Part shown: positions 34,634-47,526 of the stretch, piece by piece | How the letters are laid out: each line of letters starts with the position of its first letter | Numbering within the stretch: the stretch's first letter is position 1 | From: Actinostola sp. cb2023 | Taxonomy: Eukaryota > Cnidaria > Anthozoa > Actiniaria > Actinostolidae | NCBI GenBank assembly: GCA_033675265.1 | Contig: JAUJYZ010000622.1 | Coordinates: forward strand, 1-64,000 | Direction: 5' to 3' | Length of the DNA stretch: 64,000 bases | Made by a program: the position numbers and the translations under genes | Notes under the pieces: generated by a model | Databases searched by the model: none | Told to the model about the DNA's origin: nothing | What the model saw: only the letters and a program-made list of their open reading frames with translations

Positions 34634-35385
34634 TCTACGGTGAAATAGAACGCTGGATTTTCTAAGCTACCATAACAAACTGTGAGAGAGTGCTTACTGG
34701 ACCTTGTAAACGGATACCTGTTATGCCTGATGACTTCTAGTTTGATGTCGTGTCAGACATCGCATCTCGTGTCGTAGATTGTTTAACTCAATGTGCGTTC
34801 ATACGTTAACGTTTTTAGTTGAAAACGGATTTTGTTTTCTCTAGTTTTGGCCTTACGTTCACACCTCACGTAAACACTTTAAAAAACGATAAAGGAGTTA
34901 CTCTTTCCAAAGTGTACCGGTAAAGAGGATTCCAACACGCTGTTGTTCGCTTCCAAAAAGATCGTTTTCAAACGCGGTGTATGTATAGACACGGGGCCTG
35001 AACTCGCCAAGGGTTACAATGGCGGCTCTGTAGTTCCACAACTTAAAACACACTCAGTTTAGTTTAAAAACCCGTGAGTTTTGATAAACGGAGAATAAAT
35101 ACCATGCAGGTGTTTTATACTTATTTGACAAACACAAACTCTTCATGACTGGTGCCGCAACAGAACGAAACAAATAACGAATAAATACATCGAAAGTTCC
35201 AGTTACATTTATAGTTCTGCCAAACTGATTAGAGGGAATTCACAGGCGAAGTTCTATTCCACCTCTAATGCCGTGTTTACACTTGGAGGTTTACTGAAGT
35301 AAACGAGTTACTGAACCTTGGTAGAAATTAGAAAACTATTGTTTGTTGAGCAGTTAACCTTAGTTTTCTGATTTGTACCTTGGTA
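34634..35385. other. gene-free spacer upstream of PAPSS
   Basis: Unique-looking, moderately AT-rich sequence that should contain the PAPSS promoter (transcription toward lower coordinates). No TATA box or other motif is clear enough to call. Confidence 0.5.
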
Positions 35386-35387
35386 AA

Positions 35388-35700
35388 GCACAGGCAGCCC
35401 AAGCAATACATTTGTGGAGTGTGCGAACGTGAATGGGGCGAAAAATACGTATTTTTTGTTTTAATAAATTTGAACATACCTTGTTCCTGTGTTGTTGTTA
35501 TAAACTGGTGGGCTAATTTTTCAAAAACTGCTCTAAAATGGCTAAAAACCAGCCAGAATGACGTTAAATAGCATTAACAACAACACAGGACCAAGGTATG
35601 TTCAAATTTATTAAAACAAAAAATACGTATTTTTCGCCCCATACATTCACTGTAAATCACGTTCGCACACTCCACAAATGTATTGCTTGGGCTGTAAAAC
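35388..35700. mobile_element. foldback element with GGCAGCCCAAGCAATAC ends
   Basis: Left arm 35388-35500 (AGGCAGCCCAAGCAATACAT and GGGGCGAAAAATACGTATTT) and right arm 35573-35695 (AAATACGTATTTTTCGCCCC, then ATGTATTGCTTGGGCTG) are inverted copies. The spacer, about 70 nt, is unrelated. The ends resemble the CACAGG-CCCAA family. A partial end of the 11-13 kb TIR element follows at 35735. Confidence 0.85.
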
Positions 35701-38700
35701 ACGGCATAAGTGAAATTAGCCACTTGAGAAACGAGTAAAGGACTGGGAACGAGTTTTTAGAATTAATCCAATTAAGAAATCAACCCCATCACAAGAAAGA
35801 GCATGTCAGAATTTAATAATAAGTTTTCAAAGTTTTGATAGGTTTAGTTAGATATTGAATGAGTAACAGCTTTCCAAACTTTACTACATTTGTAGCGATA
35901 TTTCTTGAGTGTCGATGTTTTTTTCTTTCTAGTTACACGTGTCAAAGCAGTAGCAACGTCAAACAGGTTTTCACGCATCGAGCTCAGAAGCCGTTGTTTC
36001 ATTGTAATCGATATGTGAACAAATTAACGCTTAAATATGGGTCTCAGACTCAAGAATATAGTGAATGGATATAAAAAAACTGTTGAAAAATCTGAAAAAA
36101 GTTCAGTTTTTTCTCAGACCGTAGCATGAAAAAAATATTTTAAAACGACAAACACTAATTATGATTTTAAAGACAAGAACTGTTTTTTTTTTAGTTTGCA
36201 CGACATATTTCGGCAGCGAAAAATTGAAAAAAATTCTGTTAAAATGGCACAAATTAAAAATATATTTACTGTGATTATTAGTTATTATTTCTGTAATGAG
36301 TTGTAATGGGTAAATATATTAAAGAAACATAACTATTTAAGGAGTTGTGGGAAAACTAATTATACGAAGAGAGATCCCAATCACATTATTATCTCAATTC
36401 TGTTTTTTAATTACTTTTTATATTTAAAAAAACTTCTATGAGTTCGGTAGTGATGAGAGGACGTGTCCTTGACTAAATTACTGTTCTACTTGGAGATAAT
36501 TACACATGCAAGCATAAACGTTCTTATACCACGTAAGATGCAGAGAATTAGAGAAATAAAGGCAGAGCGAATGAATGAATGAATGATATTTTTTATCAAC
36601 GAAATCATTTACACAGAACGAAAGGAATTAGAAATGGGAGGAAGGAAGGAAGGAAAGAAAAGGGGGAAAAGAGAGAAAGAAAGGAAAACAAAAGAAAGAA
36701 AGAAACCACCAACAGAACAAACTAGGACAGAAAGAAAGAAAGAAACATCTTAAATAAACACAGGCCGGAGCTCGCGCAGGCAAGTCAAACACTGAACCAA
36801 CGCGCAACACGCAAACAGTACAGACGATCAAAAGTCAAATCTTATCCAAAATCGTCTTCCAACTATTTTTAGAAATCTCGGTCAAAAATAATTATGTACT
36901 AGAAGAGTTCATTACTTCGTAGAAACGTTAAAAGGAAGCCATTTACTACAATTAGACTTGTAGACTATCCATGATATAATGAGTTTCAAGCAAGGTACTT
37001 TTCGTGCCAAAATTGAATGACTTTGATTTCCAATCAAACATAACGTTGCCTGGTGTACGACTAACGATTTTGCATGAGTCAAAGTCGAGATCTGTATGAA
37101 ATGATAAATGAATGAATGAATGATTAAATGACTGAATTTTTGAACGAAAAAAGAGCAGAAATAAGACGCTAGAGAAGACGTTCAAATGGGCAATGATCAA
37201 CCATGACAAAAACCACAAAGGATGACTATAAATAAAACTTCAAATCTTCCCAAAACTTCAACCACTTACCATTGCGAAAGATATTACGTATTGAGTCAAT
37301 TTGAAGACTATTCTCCCACCACTGGCTTCAGAGTTTAGAACAATAATTTTTAAATTGTTTATACAACAGATAGAAGGGTTTTGACGGCAAGAGTCCAAAG
37401 CTAAAAAGACCCTTCAATAGTGATGTCCCTATGGGCGTTAGTAGTGTTCATGTAGGCTCACACGAGAGAGAACAAATCTTCACAAAACGAACACGACCGT
37501 GTAAGCTACCCAATAACGCCTAAAATTGACCTCCAAGTTTCAAAGTACGAAATTAATGCCAAATAGACCAACACTGTGGGCGGTTTTTGAGAGTTCATTT
37601 CAGTGGCCATGCATTATTAAGTAGGTACTATTGAATATGCTTAAAAATGCAGTAAAAACAGCATACCAAAGCCATAATATTGATTAGTAGTGAACAGATG
37701 GGGTTTAAATAATAATAATGATAAGTTCGCAAGACACTTAAAAGATGAGCTTTTCTTCTTTTTTACATCAAAATAATAACAAAATCATTATTTCATTTCA
37801 TCTTAATGTTAGCATAATGTCTGAGCTATTACTAAGCTCAAAGCTGGACGAGAATAAGCCTTGCAAAGATGAAATCACGGTGGGATTACAGTTCAAGTAT
37901 ACGTACTCTGATAAACTAGCCCACAAAAGGTTTACCCAGCCCAATACAAAATTCCCTCTAAGGAGTTCTGAAATACAAACTGATTTTAATTTTCACCCAC
38001 ATTCTAAACCACTTGAAAAAAATAAATAATATGAGTTTAAAAAAAAAATGTTGGTTCTTATATAGCGCATTTCACTCATTGTCTCAATGCGCTTTCCAAC
38101 CGATGGAGGACTTTGAAGTTAACAGTATAGAATTACTTGATATTTAATGTTTAATCTACACGTGAAGAACGTAAACAAAGGGATGAAGATTTTTACAAAG
38201 CAATTTGTTAAATATTTTTTTATTTTTTAATACTAAAGAATATTTTTTGCTTATTAAACCAGCGATAATATTTTGTGACATTTCGTGTCATCATGACAAC
38301 GTTATCAAGTGGTTGAGAATAACAGATTGGGAATAGTTTTGTATGGTGAAAGAAAAAAGCTGATTTATAAAATCAAAGAAAGAAAAAAATATTTCAAAAT
38401 TGGAACTAATTTGTTTTGAACTAAAAATTGAATGTTTTATATTCAAAACTCAGCCTTTTCCTCAGATATTGATATTGAAATTCCACAATTCAATGCTCAA
38501 GAAATGGTCAATGTTAGCTAAGCCCTGTTCAACAAGAAAGCATCATAAGGGAAAAGGCAATTTGATTTATTGATTTAGTAACTGTCTTTGTCTCACCGTC
38601 ACAGCTGTAAATGCAATGATTATTGAATTAACTGAACCTTTAGTTGTGGACTAGATAAATTATGCATACTGAAAACCATGTAATAATTACTACAATAACA

Positions 38701-39469
38701 CCTCATTTACACAATCGGCAGAGCTTATACTGCTATAGCGGTGTTGCTAGATTAAGCTGTTATTGCAAATGAGGCATGGTGAAAAATACACTATATAAGA
38801 ACTGAAGGGTTGAAAAGGTCTACATTAAACTAGTTTCCGAAAGATAATCAACAAAATTGCGTAAAAGAAAATTAAAAGAGCTTTAGATGAAGCGACTGCA
38901 ATAACATAACAGTACAATTTCAAAGAAGAATGCAATATTCTTCATATTTGAGTCCCATAAGATAGTGGCCAGCACGGTAAAGGCTTGTTTCCATAACCCA
39001 AACCGCCCTTGGCCGACCAAACAATATAGAATGAATCTATTGTGTTACTACATCGTTCTATTGTTTTATATTAATGAGGTTCTTTTGAGGTATCTCATTT
39101 AGCCGCCACCGGCCAGCACAACTGCTAGAATGTTTAAAGATTGGAATTTTAAAAGCAGTTGTGCATGAGAGCAAACAAAAATCTATTATTAGAGGTGTTT
39201 TACGGCCACCATCTTGGGGGCACCCACAGGGGTACTCGAATTAAACAGTGACGGGGAGGTGTGAATGAAGTCATAATATTATTTAACACCCAAAACAAAA
39301 CCTACTGGATTACAGACCCCCAAACATGTATAATATAAGCTTATAATAGACACTAATAACCTCTATTTATAAATAAAATGCCCTGCAATGATAATGAATG
39401 GAAGAAGTGGGTTGTAGGAATGAAACTAAAATGATGTTGCATGAAGGCTCTATAAATCACAGGGGGAGG
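35701..39469. other. gene-free AT-rich region
   Basis: No supported gene. Contents noted: diverged terminal sequence of the 11-13 kb element (35735-35800), purine-rich GAAAG runs (36630-36740), a repeat end near 38045 (TATATAGCGC), and a small inverted repeat near 38690-38785 (CACCTCATTT / AAATGAGG). Short open frames at 37745-38029 and 36952-37218 have no recognisable content. Confidence 0.6.
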
Positions 39470-39507
39470 GGAGGGAGAGTCAGAATTTTTATTCTATTAT
39501 TTTTTAT

Positions 39508-39680
39508 TCTGTACTTTCTCATAGTACATAATGCTTTGCACCTGGGGGGGGGGTAGTAATACAAAAGAAAATGGGAGCTTTCTGTCAACCATGTAATTAT
39601 GCAACACCATTTTCTTTTGTATTACCCCCCAAAGCGCAAAGCAATATGTGCTATATGACAAAGTAGAGAATGTACATGTC
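39508..39680. mobile_element. 170-bp foldback element with G/C homopolymer at the arms
   Basis: GTACTTTCTCATAGTACATA, ATGCTTTGCACCTGGGGGGG and AATACAAAAGAAAATGG are mirrored by CCATTTTCTTTTGTATTACC, CCCCAAAGCGCAAAGCA and a shorter AAGTAGAGAATGTAC. Spacer about 25 nt. Confidence 0.75.
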
Positions 39681-40035
39681 TATTATCATAATGCTGTTCT
39701 GATTCATGCAAAATAATAACAACAATACCTTTATTTAAGTGTCATACTGAAATATAGCCCTCACCATCTCGAACATGTAAGGGGAGAGTTAAAAATAGTT
39801 AGATATAGCAGGGGGTTGAAATAGTCAGGTCTGATTACATTTCTGTTTGAGATAGCGGGGAGTTTGAGATAATTCCTGCCAAGAAAGCAGCTGTGTTCTA
39901 CTGTACGTGTTATAGATTATAGTTTCATGATTATGAAATCCATGATCCAACAAGTTAAACAGTCACCTCCCGTTAGCGAATATCAGTAAGTACAAGTAGA
40001 TACCTTGCTTGGTTCCCTTACAGACTAGTTACAAT

Positions 40036-40897
40036 AACCACGCTGGGCATAAATGACCCGAAAATCGCTCATTTGAAATTTTTGGAAAATTGGAAAATTG
40101 ATGTTACTTCGTTCTTTTCGTGATAACTAACCTAAAATCGAAAACTGTTTTGAAATTGGACGAATGCAACCAGAGTTATGAATATTTTTAACTTGATATT
40201 TTGGAAATAATTCATACAAAACCATCGGTAAAATAAACTTCTTCATTCATCTTTTTGGTTTGAAAACATTTTAGCGTCATACTTAGCGTATTGAAAGAAC
40301 TATGACATGCGAAAAATCGTATGTTTTTAGAATTTTGATTTTTTGAGTGGAAGAAGTTAAAAAATATTTTAAAAACTAATAAAAAAGCATAAACGTCATT
40401 ATGACGTCACACATATTTTAAAATATCTCTAATATAGTTAACGAACATAAAAATCCAGCATAATTTCGAATTAAAATACTCCTATAACAATAATAAGTGT
40501 TAATAAAGGCATTTTACTGATTTATGTCCCTAGAAACAGCTTTTTTCTTTAACTGATGACGTCACATGTAATGACGTCATCAAACAACTAAATCCTTTAT
40601 AACTCGGGTTCTAATAATCGGAACATTATGAAAATTTCATCAAAGTGCACAAGATGTTATTCTCTTTCAAATATGCACTTTATTGTATCATTGTGTTTAA
40701 ACAAAATTTTCACAGCAATTATAACTTTTTATTATGACGTCATCATTGCGTCAGATTTTTTCCATCAAGTAGTTTGAAATATCACACTCTGTAATTTTTG
40801 TTTCATTACATTGAAGATTTTTGAAAATATGAATGTTTTTGCGAAAATGGCGTATTTTCACCTGAGCGATTTTAGGGTCATTTATGCCCACCGTGAA
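40036..40897. mobile_element. non-autonomous TIR element (about 860 bp)
   Basis: The left end CACGCTGGGCATAAATGACC, then CGAAAATCGCTCA, matches the reverse complement of the right end (TGAGCGATTTTAGGGTCATT, then TATGCCCACCGTG) over about 33 nt with few mismatches. The interior is AT-rich, with three TGACGTCA-type motifs and no transposase. I found no clear target duplication. Confidence 0.8.
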
Positions 40898-41083
40898 CAC
40901 TAACGTTTATGATATTTTCAAGTTCAAAAGGATTTACTTAGAATATCAGCTGTACAAATATGTTATTTCACACACAGGCACAACCTTCAAGATCTTGACA
41001 ATGTGTCAAAAATGTGCCATTTGTGTTTGCCAAAATTTGAAGAGGTATTAGTAGCATAACAGTTTCTATCAAGAATCGACATG

Positions 41084-42236
41084 TGATAACTCTAATAGGG
41101 ACTAGCGGTTAAACTAGTAGAGACTGATAGGGACTAGTGGTTAAACTAGTAGAGACTGATAGGGACTAGCGGTTAAACTAGTAGAGACTGATAGGGACTA
41201 TAGCGGTTAAACTAGTAGAGTTTGATAGGGACTAGCGGTTAAACTAGTAGAAACTGATAGGGACTAGTGGTTAAACTAGTAGAGACTGATAGGGACTAGC
41301 GGTTAAACTACTGTAGTAGAGACTGATAGGGACAAGTGGTTAAACTAGTAGAGACTGATAGGTACTATAGTGGTTAAACTAGTAGAGACTGATAGGGACT
41401 AGCGGTTAAACTAGTAGAGACTCATAGGGACTAGTGGTTAAACTAGTAGAGACTGATAGGGACTAGTGGTTCAACTAGTAGATCGCGAGACTGATAGGGA
41501 CTAGCGGTTAAACTAGTAGAGACTGATAGGGACTAGCGGTTAAACTAGCAGAGACTGATAGGGAGTAGTGGTTAAACTAGTAGAGACTGATAGGGACTAG
41601 CGGTTAAACTAGTAGAGACTGATAGGGACTATAGCGGTTAAACTAGTAGAGTCTGATAGGGACTAGTGGTTAAACTAGTAGAGACTGATAGGGACTAGCT
41701 GTTAAACTAGTAGAGACTGATAGGGACTAGCGGTTAAACTAGTAGAGACTGATAGGGACTATAGCGGTTAAACTAGTAGACTGATAGGGACTAGTGGTTA
41801 AACTAGTAGTAAGAGACTGATAGGGACTAGCGGTTAAACTAGTAGAGACTGATAGGGACTAGTGATTAAACTAGTAGAGACTGATAGGGACTAGTGGTTA
41901 AACTAGTAGAGACTGATAGGGACTAGTGGTTAAACTAGTAGAGACTGATAGGGACTACATTTTTTAAACTAGTAGAGACTGATAGGGACTAGTGGTTAAA
42001 CTAGTAGAGACTGATAGGGACTAGCGGTTAAACTAGTAGAGACTGATAGGGACTAGTGGTTAAAATAGTAGAGACTGATAGGGACTAGTGGTTAAACTAG
42101 TAGAGACTGATAGGGACTAGTGGTTAAACTAACAGAGACTGATAGGGACTAGTGGTTAAACTAACAGAGACTGATAGGGACTAGTGGTTAAACTAGTAGA
42201 GACTGATAGGGACTAGCGGTTAAACTAGCAGAGACC
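41084..42236. repeat. 32-bp satellite, about 35 copies
   Basis: Unit GACTGATAGGGACTAGYGGT followed by TAAACTAGTAGA, with variants (CTATAGCGG insertions, CTAGCAGA, CTAACAGA). ACTAGTGGTTAAACTAGT is partly palindromic. Lies immediately downstream of the small gene at 42335-43341. Confidence 0.95.
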
Positions 42237-42334
42237 AGCAGAATCATTTCACTAGCTATAGTGGATTGCTGGATCTTGATGAATCCATATATCAATGTAT
42301 TGTCATGGTTATTTTGTAAATTAGCAATACGATG

Positions 42335-43341
42335 TTAGTATGTCAGCTGGTACACAAAGGAAAATGTTACAACCAGGAGAGGCGGCTGATATACAGCAGA
42401 ATCTCGCCAGATGTTGGCTAATTCTTCTGTGTACCTGTACTGGACATAACCAAGCTGCCCCATTCGCACCAAAACTTGTTTAGTTAAACTGGGTTTTTCT
42501 AGCTTCTGTAATCTGAGAGCATCTAATTTCACAAGAACCTCTGTTCGTTCGAAGTGCTACAAGAAGCATGAAAAAATGCGAGGAACCCCACAAATTATGA
42601 TTTTCAAGTATCTGGTATTTCTACTATGCAACACAAAGGAGAGCTATAGTTTACCAGCAGTTTAGTGCCAAATGGAGTGTAGCGTTGATGTATATATATA
42701 TGCATGGTTGGTATAGTATTTGAATAACTAAAACAGTTTAATATTAAAATATACACCAATTTGAAGGGGTTCATTAGTGCATGCCGCCCTCAAAATAAAA
42801 TAATGTTTTTACAAGTAGATTTTGTTGCCCATAACAATAACATAAGGTCCGAAATAATACTCTCATATGTGATTATATACAAATTGTACAAGTGAAATGC
42901 TTTATACTTATAGAAAAGACCAGGTTTTATACGTTCTGTTCGTCCGCCCTCTTTAAGTGGACCCCATAACTTAACGGTCGAATACAAATGAACAAAAGTC
43001 AAAATTCCCCTGCAAATTAACATACATTTTTAAACAGCTCGTGTGGAACAAAGCAAAGTATCAGATCTAAAAATGTTGTTTGTTATTCATTAACGCGACT
43101 GAATATTTTTGGGTGACTTCGAGGTTCAGTAGGCTACCACTAATTATTTTGTTTGAAGAAAAAAACAAATTTGAATTATAATGATCGAAGTAATGGCAAT
43201 GGACTTCTTCCACATGCCTTCAGTCAGCTGGTCGAAGCCTCTTTTCCCCAAACTAACGCAAATCGCAAGCTAAAAAGAGTAGACAAAGTTTATACTCACA
43301 GCGGCAGTTGTTCTATCAGCCATGTTGCTTGATGTAGCCAT
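42335..43341 (-). CDS. small two-exon gene, unknown function
   Basis: Exon 1 43300-43341 (ATG, 14 codons, donor GTGAGT) joins in phase 0 to exon 2 42335-42556 (acceptor TTCTTGTAG, 73 codons, stop TAA). The 87-aa product begins MATSSNMADRTTAA and has a charged helical middle (KLDALRLQKLEKPSLTKQ) and a LVRMGQLGYVQYRYTEELAN segment. No signal peptide, transmembrane segment or Cys pattern is seen. I do not recognise the family. Splice signals and balanced composition support a real gene; the last residues could instead be spliced onward at a GT near 42353. Confidence 0.6.
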
Positions 43342-43639
43342 GTTTAGCCGTGGAAGTCTGTGTCAGGCGAAACAACACCAAACAACCGATACCAGTGATT
43401 TACAATATGTATCACAGCACGATGAGTGTATTGATTCGTAAAGGAAGTGACGTGTCAAGTACACAGGAAGCCCGGGAATGCACAGGAAGCCCAAGAACTA
43501 CGTTACATAGAGCACAGGCCTCCCAACCTCAACGTTTGTATCGTGTTTCATCGGTGTCAGTTGTAGTCTGAAAAATCAGGCTATGTCAGGTGTAGTCGTT
43601 GTATGATTGGGATTCCTGTGGTGTAGTTCAACGGGCCTG

Positions 43640-44430
43640 TGGATAGAGCAGGAAATAAATAAAAGGGAGGAAGAAAGGAAAAGATAAGGAAGCAATACAA
43701 GACAAAAGAGAAGCAACGGTGGAAAGGAGAAGAAAAGGGAAGACAGGAAGGGAGTGGAAGGGAATGGAAGGGAATGGAAGGGAGTGGAAGGGAATGGAAG
43801 GGAGTGGAAATCCAGTGGAAGGGAAGAAAAGTGATAGGGAAGGGCAGGGCAGGGCAGGGCAGGGCAAGGGAAAGGGCAGGGCAGGCTAAAGGGCAGGGAA
43901 GGGAAGGGAAGGGAAGGGCCGCCGTGTGATAAAAGCGAATGGGAAGGGAAGGAAGGGAAGGATTGGGGAAGGGAAGGGCCTGTGGATAGAGGGAAGGGAA
44001 GGGAAGGGGAAGGGAAGGGAAGGGAAGGGAAGGGAAGGGAAGGGAGTGGAAGGAAGGGAAGGGAAGGGAGTGGAAGGGAAGGGAAGGGAAGGGAAGGGAA
44101 GGGAGAAAGAGAAGAGAAGAGAAGGGAAGAAGAAGGAGAGGGAAGAAGAGAAGAAGGGAAGAGAAGAGAAGAGAAGAGAAGGAAGGGAAGAGAAGAGAAG
44201 AGAAGAGAAGAGAAGAGAAGAAGAGAAGAGAGAGAAGAGAGAAGAGAAGAGAAGAGAAGAGAAGAGAAGAGAAGAGAAGAGAAGAGAAGAGAAGAGAAGA
44301 GAAGAGAAGAGAAGAGAAGAGAAGAGAAGAGAAGAGAAGAGAAGAGAAGAGAAGAGAAGAGAAGAGAAGAGAAGAGAAGAGAAGAGAAGAGAAGAGAAAA
44401 GAGAAGAGAAAAGAGAAGAGAAGAGAAGAG
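43640..44430. repeat. 790-nt homopurine tract: (GGGAA)n then (AAGAG)n
   Basis: The plus strand is almost entirely A and G. GGGAAGGGAA/GGGCA-type sequence (43740-44100) changes to nearly pure AAGAG pentamers (about 44160-44430). Such tracts can form triplex (H-DNA) and, in the G-rich half, quadruplex structure. Open frames through it on both strands are artefacts. Confidence 0.95.
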
Positions 44431-45328
44431 ACAAGTCTTCGTAAACAAATTTACAGTTTATTAATATCACTCAAAAGTGTAGGTCAAATATAATATCCTA
44501 TTACCAGGTAGATTTGGCCACTGTGGTCTTACATAGTAAGGTTAATCAATTCAATGTTTCAACATATAACTGCTGTAATATCTTATACTGATTATGAAGA
44601 CATCTTTCTTTTTCTTCGCAGAATTTACGAATATATCTTTACACTGGGTCCTAAGAGAACCAGTTCGCACAGTCGAAAAATAATTTGAAATTCAAAACAA
44701 GAATCGGCCTCATTTCGCTACGTAAACGTTAGCAGCTCCAAGTCGTTCTTAGGAGCTCAGTGTAAAGAGACAAAGATGCCATTGTGCTAACTAAGTGCTA
44801 ATCAACTATCTGAAGTGTCTAATCATTAGTCAGGCTGACTAGGGCGGATCTAGGATTTGGCTAACGCGGACTTGCTGAAAATAGCACTGGAAAAAGATCC
44901 TACTATAGCTTGTAGGTCCGAAAAACTGTACTCTTATAAATGCCTGTATTGCCAAAACCTGTGCTGGCCTTTCACAAGCGACGCAAGCGTAAGCGCAAGC
45001 ACAAGAAGCATTATTTCGCTGTGCAAAACGGGCCTGACGCAAACATAAGCACAAGAATCAAAGTAACGTTTTCGATTTCATTGAGCTCATGTTTGCGTCG
45101 CTAGTGAAAACCAGGCCTAAAAGTAGGTCTTAAACCGCGAATACATGGTATACGCACAACAGTGGTTGCAAATGAAGTGATTGCAGCGGCAACTTCTACA
45201 ACAATTGCACACGTGATAATTGTTGCGCGCACTTGATTTTACAGTGTCGGGGAGGCTTCATGCATGCAGGGGAGATTTGGTCGAGCTCCTGAATCACTAT
45301 AGGTCCGCCCCAGTGCTTATAAGTGACT
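44431..45328. other. spacer with ACGCAAGCATAAG-type repeat
   Basis: Includes an inverted-repeat element at about 44965-45120 (GGCCTTTCACAAGCGACGCA / TGCGTCGCTAGTGAAAACCAGGC), related to that at 63065-63245. The remainder should hold the 3' UTR of the bZIP gene; no polyadenylation signal is clear. Confidence 0.55.
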
Positions 45329-47526
45329 TTACGAACTAGAGTAATCGAAACTAAAGCAATTACCAACAGTTCTTGTTTGCTGTACTAATGCAGCTAAATC
45401 ATATCTTGGCTGTGAAGTAGTACTTGTACCCAGAACACAATCATGAGCCATTAGGTTCGTTAAGCGTTCCTTTTCGTTTCGTAGACTTTGCACTTCTCTA
45501 CTCAATTTAGAATAGTTATCTTCCAGGGCTGCGATTTTCTGTGAAATAAAATATAAATCAAACTTGTGAAGGAAAATCGGGACGTTATTATTATTATTAT
45601 TATGTATTAGTCATCTTTGGGGAAGCTTGCATGGGTGGCCTAGAGTGATTCTCCAGTCACCGCCTTATGGTGCCCAGTTCAATTCTCGAACGATCAGGGT
45701 GAGTAGAGCAGTTTGTCAGTTCGTTTTCTCCCTTACTTCGAGGGTGTTTCTCCTGGTACTCCGGTTTTCCTCCCTCCATCAAAAGTAGCAAGAAGTGTCA
45801 CGTGGACTGTCGGCCCGTGGAAGATTACTTGCTTGAAAAACGGTTACGGAAAGTGGATTTATCACTGATGTTATTGTTGTTCATGTTGTAGTTGTCGTCA
45901 GTGTAGTTTGTACGTAAAGCATTTACCAGCGATAATTTTTGGAGACGTTTCGTTGTCAACATTATCAAAACCCAAAACACATTGTTATTCGATATTAGAG
46001 TCGTTTTCGTATGAGTGGGAAAGTTACCGCACCGTCACCGCACCGTGCCTTGCCGTATTGAAAGAGTTTGATTGGATGAGATGCGGCTGCACGCTTTTTG
46101 ATTGGTTCAGTAAGGAAGCCATTTGAGTGTCACGATACTGTAGGTTTCCCACTCATACGAAAATGACTCTATTATTATTATTACCTTTTCTAAGCTCGAT
46201 CGAATATTCCGTTTCTTCAGTCTACATTTCGTGGCAGCAACTTTGTTCTTTTCTCGTTTTATCTTCAAGTCTTCGGGTTTCTCGGGAACTTTTGGCTGAA
46301 ATGTGAAACAAAGTTGAGCCTTTTTAAAATATGTATTATTATGATTTTAGTTATTTATTAAATATTTTTTATTTGTTCTTTTTCTTTCATTTTTTTTCTT
46401 TTTTAAAGTGGAAACTTATAGATTGCGAACTTCGACGTTTGAAACATTCAAGGCATTATAATAAAGGATCGCGGGGAAACATATATCACGGGGAAACATA
46501 TTCTAGGGGGAGATACCTTCTCACCGAGCTGCATGGCATTATAATTTTTTAAAATACGATTGATTTTGGACACTCAGATAGTATTTTTAAAGTTATTTCC
46601 CCCCCCCAAAAAGTTGAAAACATACAACGAATTCGAAATTACACATTTTACAAATAGGTATTATAATGTATTATAAACAGGATATCGTGATGAAAATGAA
46701 AGATGTTTCGCTAGTGTGGTCGAATTTCTGATGATTTTGCATAAGCCTGCTTGTAGTATGCATGCATATTACTATAAACTGAAACTACTCTTCACAAATT
46801 AAACACGGCATACCTGTGGAGGTGGCTGTTCTCTATATTCTACAACAGGAATGTCTTCACCCTTTGCTATCTTTTTGTCTTGAATAGCTTTTTTGAGCTC
46901 CGTTTTTACTGCTTTCGAGTCGTTGTCAGTATCCATAGGTACTGAATACACCGAGTAACATGCAGGAACTGACAAGCTGTATTCGCCTGGTTGCTAAAAA
47001 GAAAGTTCAATAAAGAGATAAGTTTGGTTGGGAAAGCTTTTATAGAACTCTTCTAGGAACTTTCGATGTTTTTCATTAAAAAAAAATCAGTATTCCTTTT
47101 AAAATGGTTAGTGGAATTCAAGCGAACCAAAACAATGACTAAGAATAATTCTCGTATTTCTATGCATATTTGGATAAACAATTGTAGGTTGAATCGAACA
47201 GTATATGATACCCGGTGATAGACTATATACTCAGGTAACATGCATGGCGTGGTGTTTTTCACTTTCATCTACAAAGAGCATTTCACAAAACAAAACTCAA
47301 AGCCGTCCGTTACTGACAGAATGTAATGCCGATTGGAGATCCTTCAATACTTTCCTACCTAGAGGATCTGATCTGAATTTCATTGTCAAGGATTTAGTTT
47401 AAAAGCGAGGGAACTGCTAGCTGCACTACAACACTGAATGGAGTGGTAACTCACCATGCTCGATGTTGTACACACTGTTGTATATGGAGTTCCATTCAAA
47501 ACCGATGAAAATTCTTGTACATTCAT
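45329..47526 (-). CDS. ATF3/JDP2/Fos-like bZIP transcription factor
   Basis: Four exons in phase 0: 47455-47526, 46814-46993, 46185-46295 and 45329-45538, giving 190 aa. The basic region has the bZIP signature NKVAATKCR (residues 101-109) with flanking Lys/Arg. Leucines at 119, 126, 133, 140 and 147 form five heptads. The zipper end RNEKERL, then a HxC at 153-155, resembles ATF3, JDP2 and Fos. Such factors bind TRE/CRE sites as dimers and usually respond to stress. The N-terminal half has no recognisable motif beyond acidic and Pro-rich stretches. Exact orthology within the ATF3/JDP2/Fos group is not settled. The intron next to the basic-region exon carries a MITE 12-15 nt from the donor and a SINE. 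Confidence 0.9.
45600..45800. repeat. SINE-like sequence in a bZIP intron
   Basis: Contains a degenerate B box (CCCAGTTCAATTCTCG, about 45667) followed by TGTTTCTCCTGGTACTCCGG and TTTTCCTCCCTCCATCAAAA. The degenerate tRNA-like head with a unique tail is the usual SINE structure. Orientation plus. Confidence 0.5.
45992..46172. mobile_element. MITE with GAGTCGTTTTCGTATGAGTG ends
   Basis: GAGTCGTTTTCGTATGAGTG, then GGAAA, at the left is mirrored by TTTCCCACTCATACGAAAAT, then GACTC, at the right. TATTA flanks both sides and may be the target duplication. Related copies lie at 61655-61868 (degraded left end) and 63562-63793. Confidence 0.85.

Noticed and set aside
43576..44470. Long frames in the purine tract
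   Set aside because: Composition-driven (Phe-Ser-Leu or Arg-Glu-Lys repeats); no exon signals.
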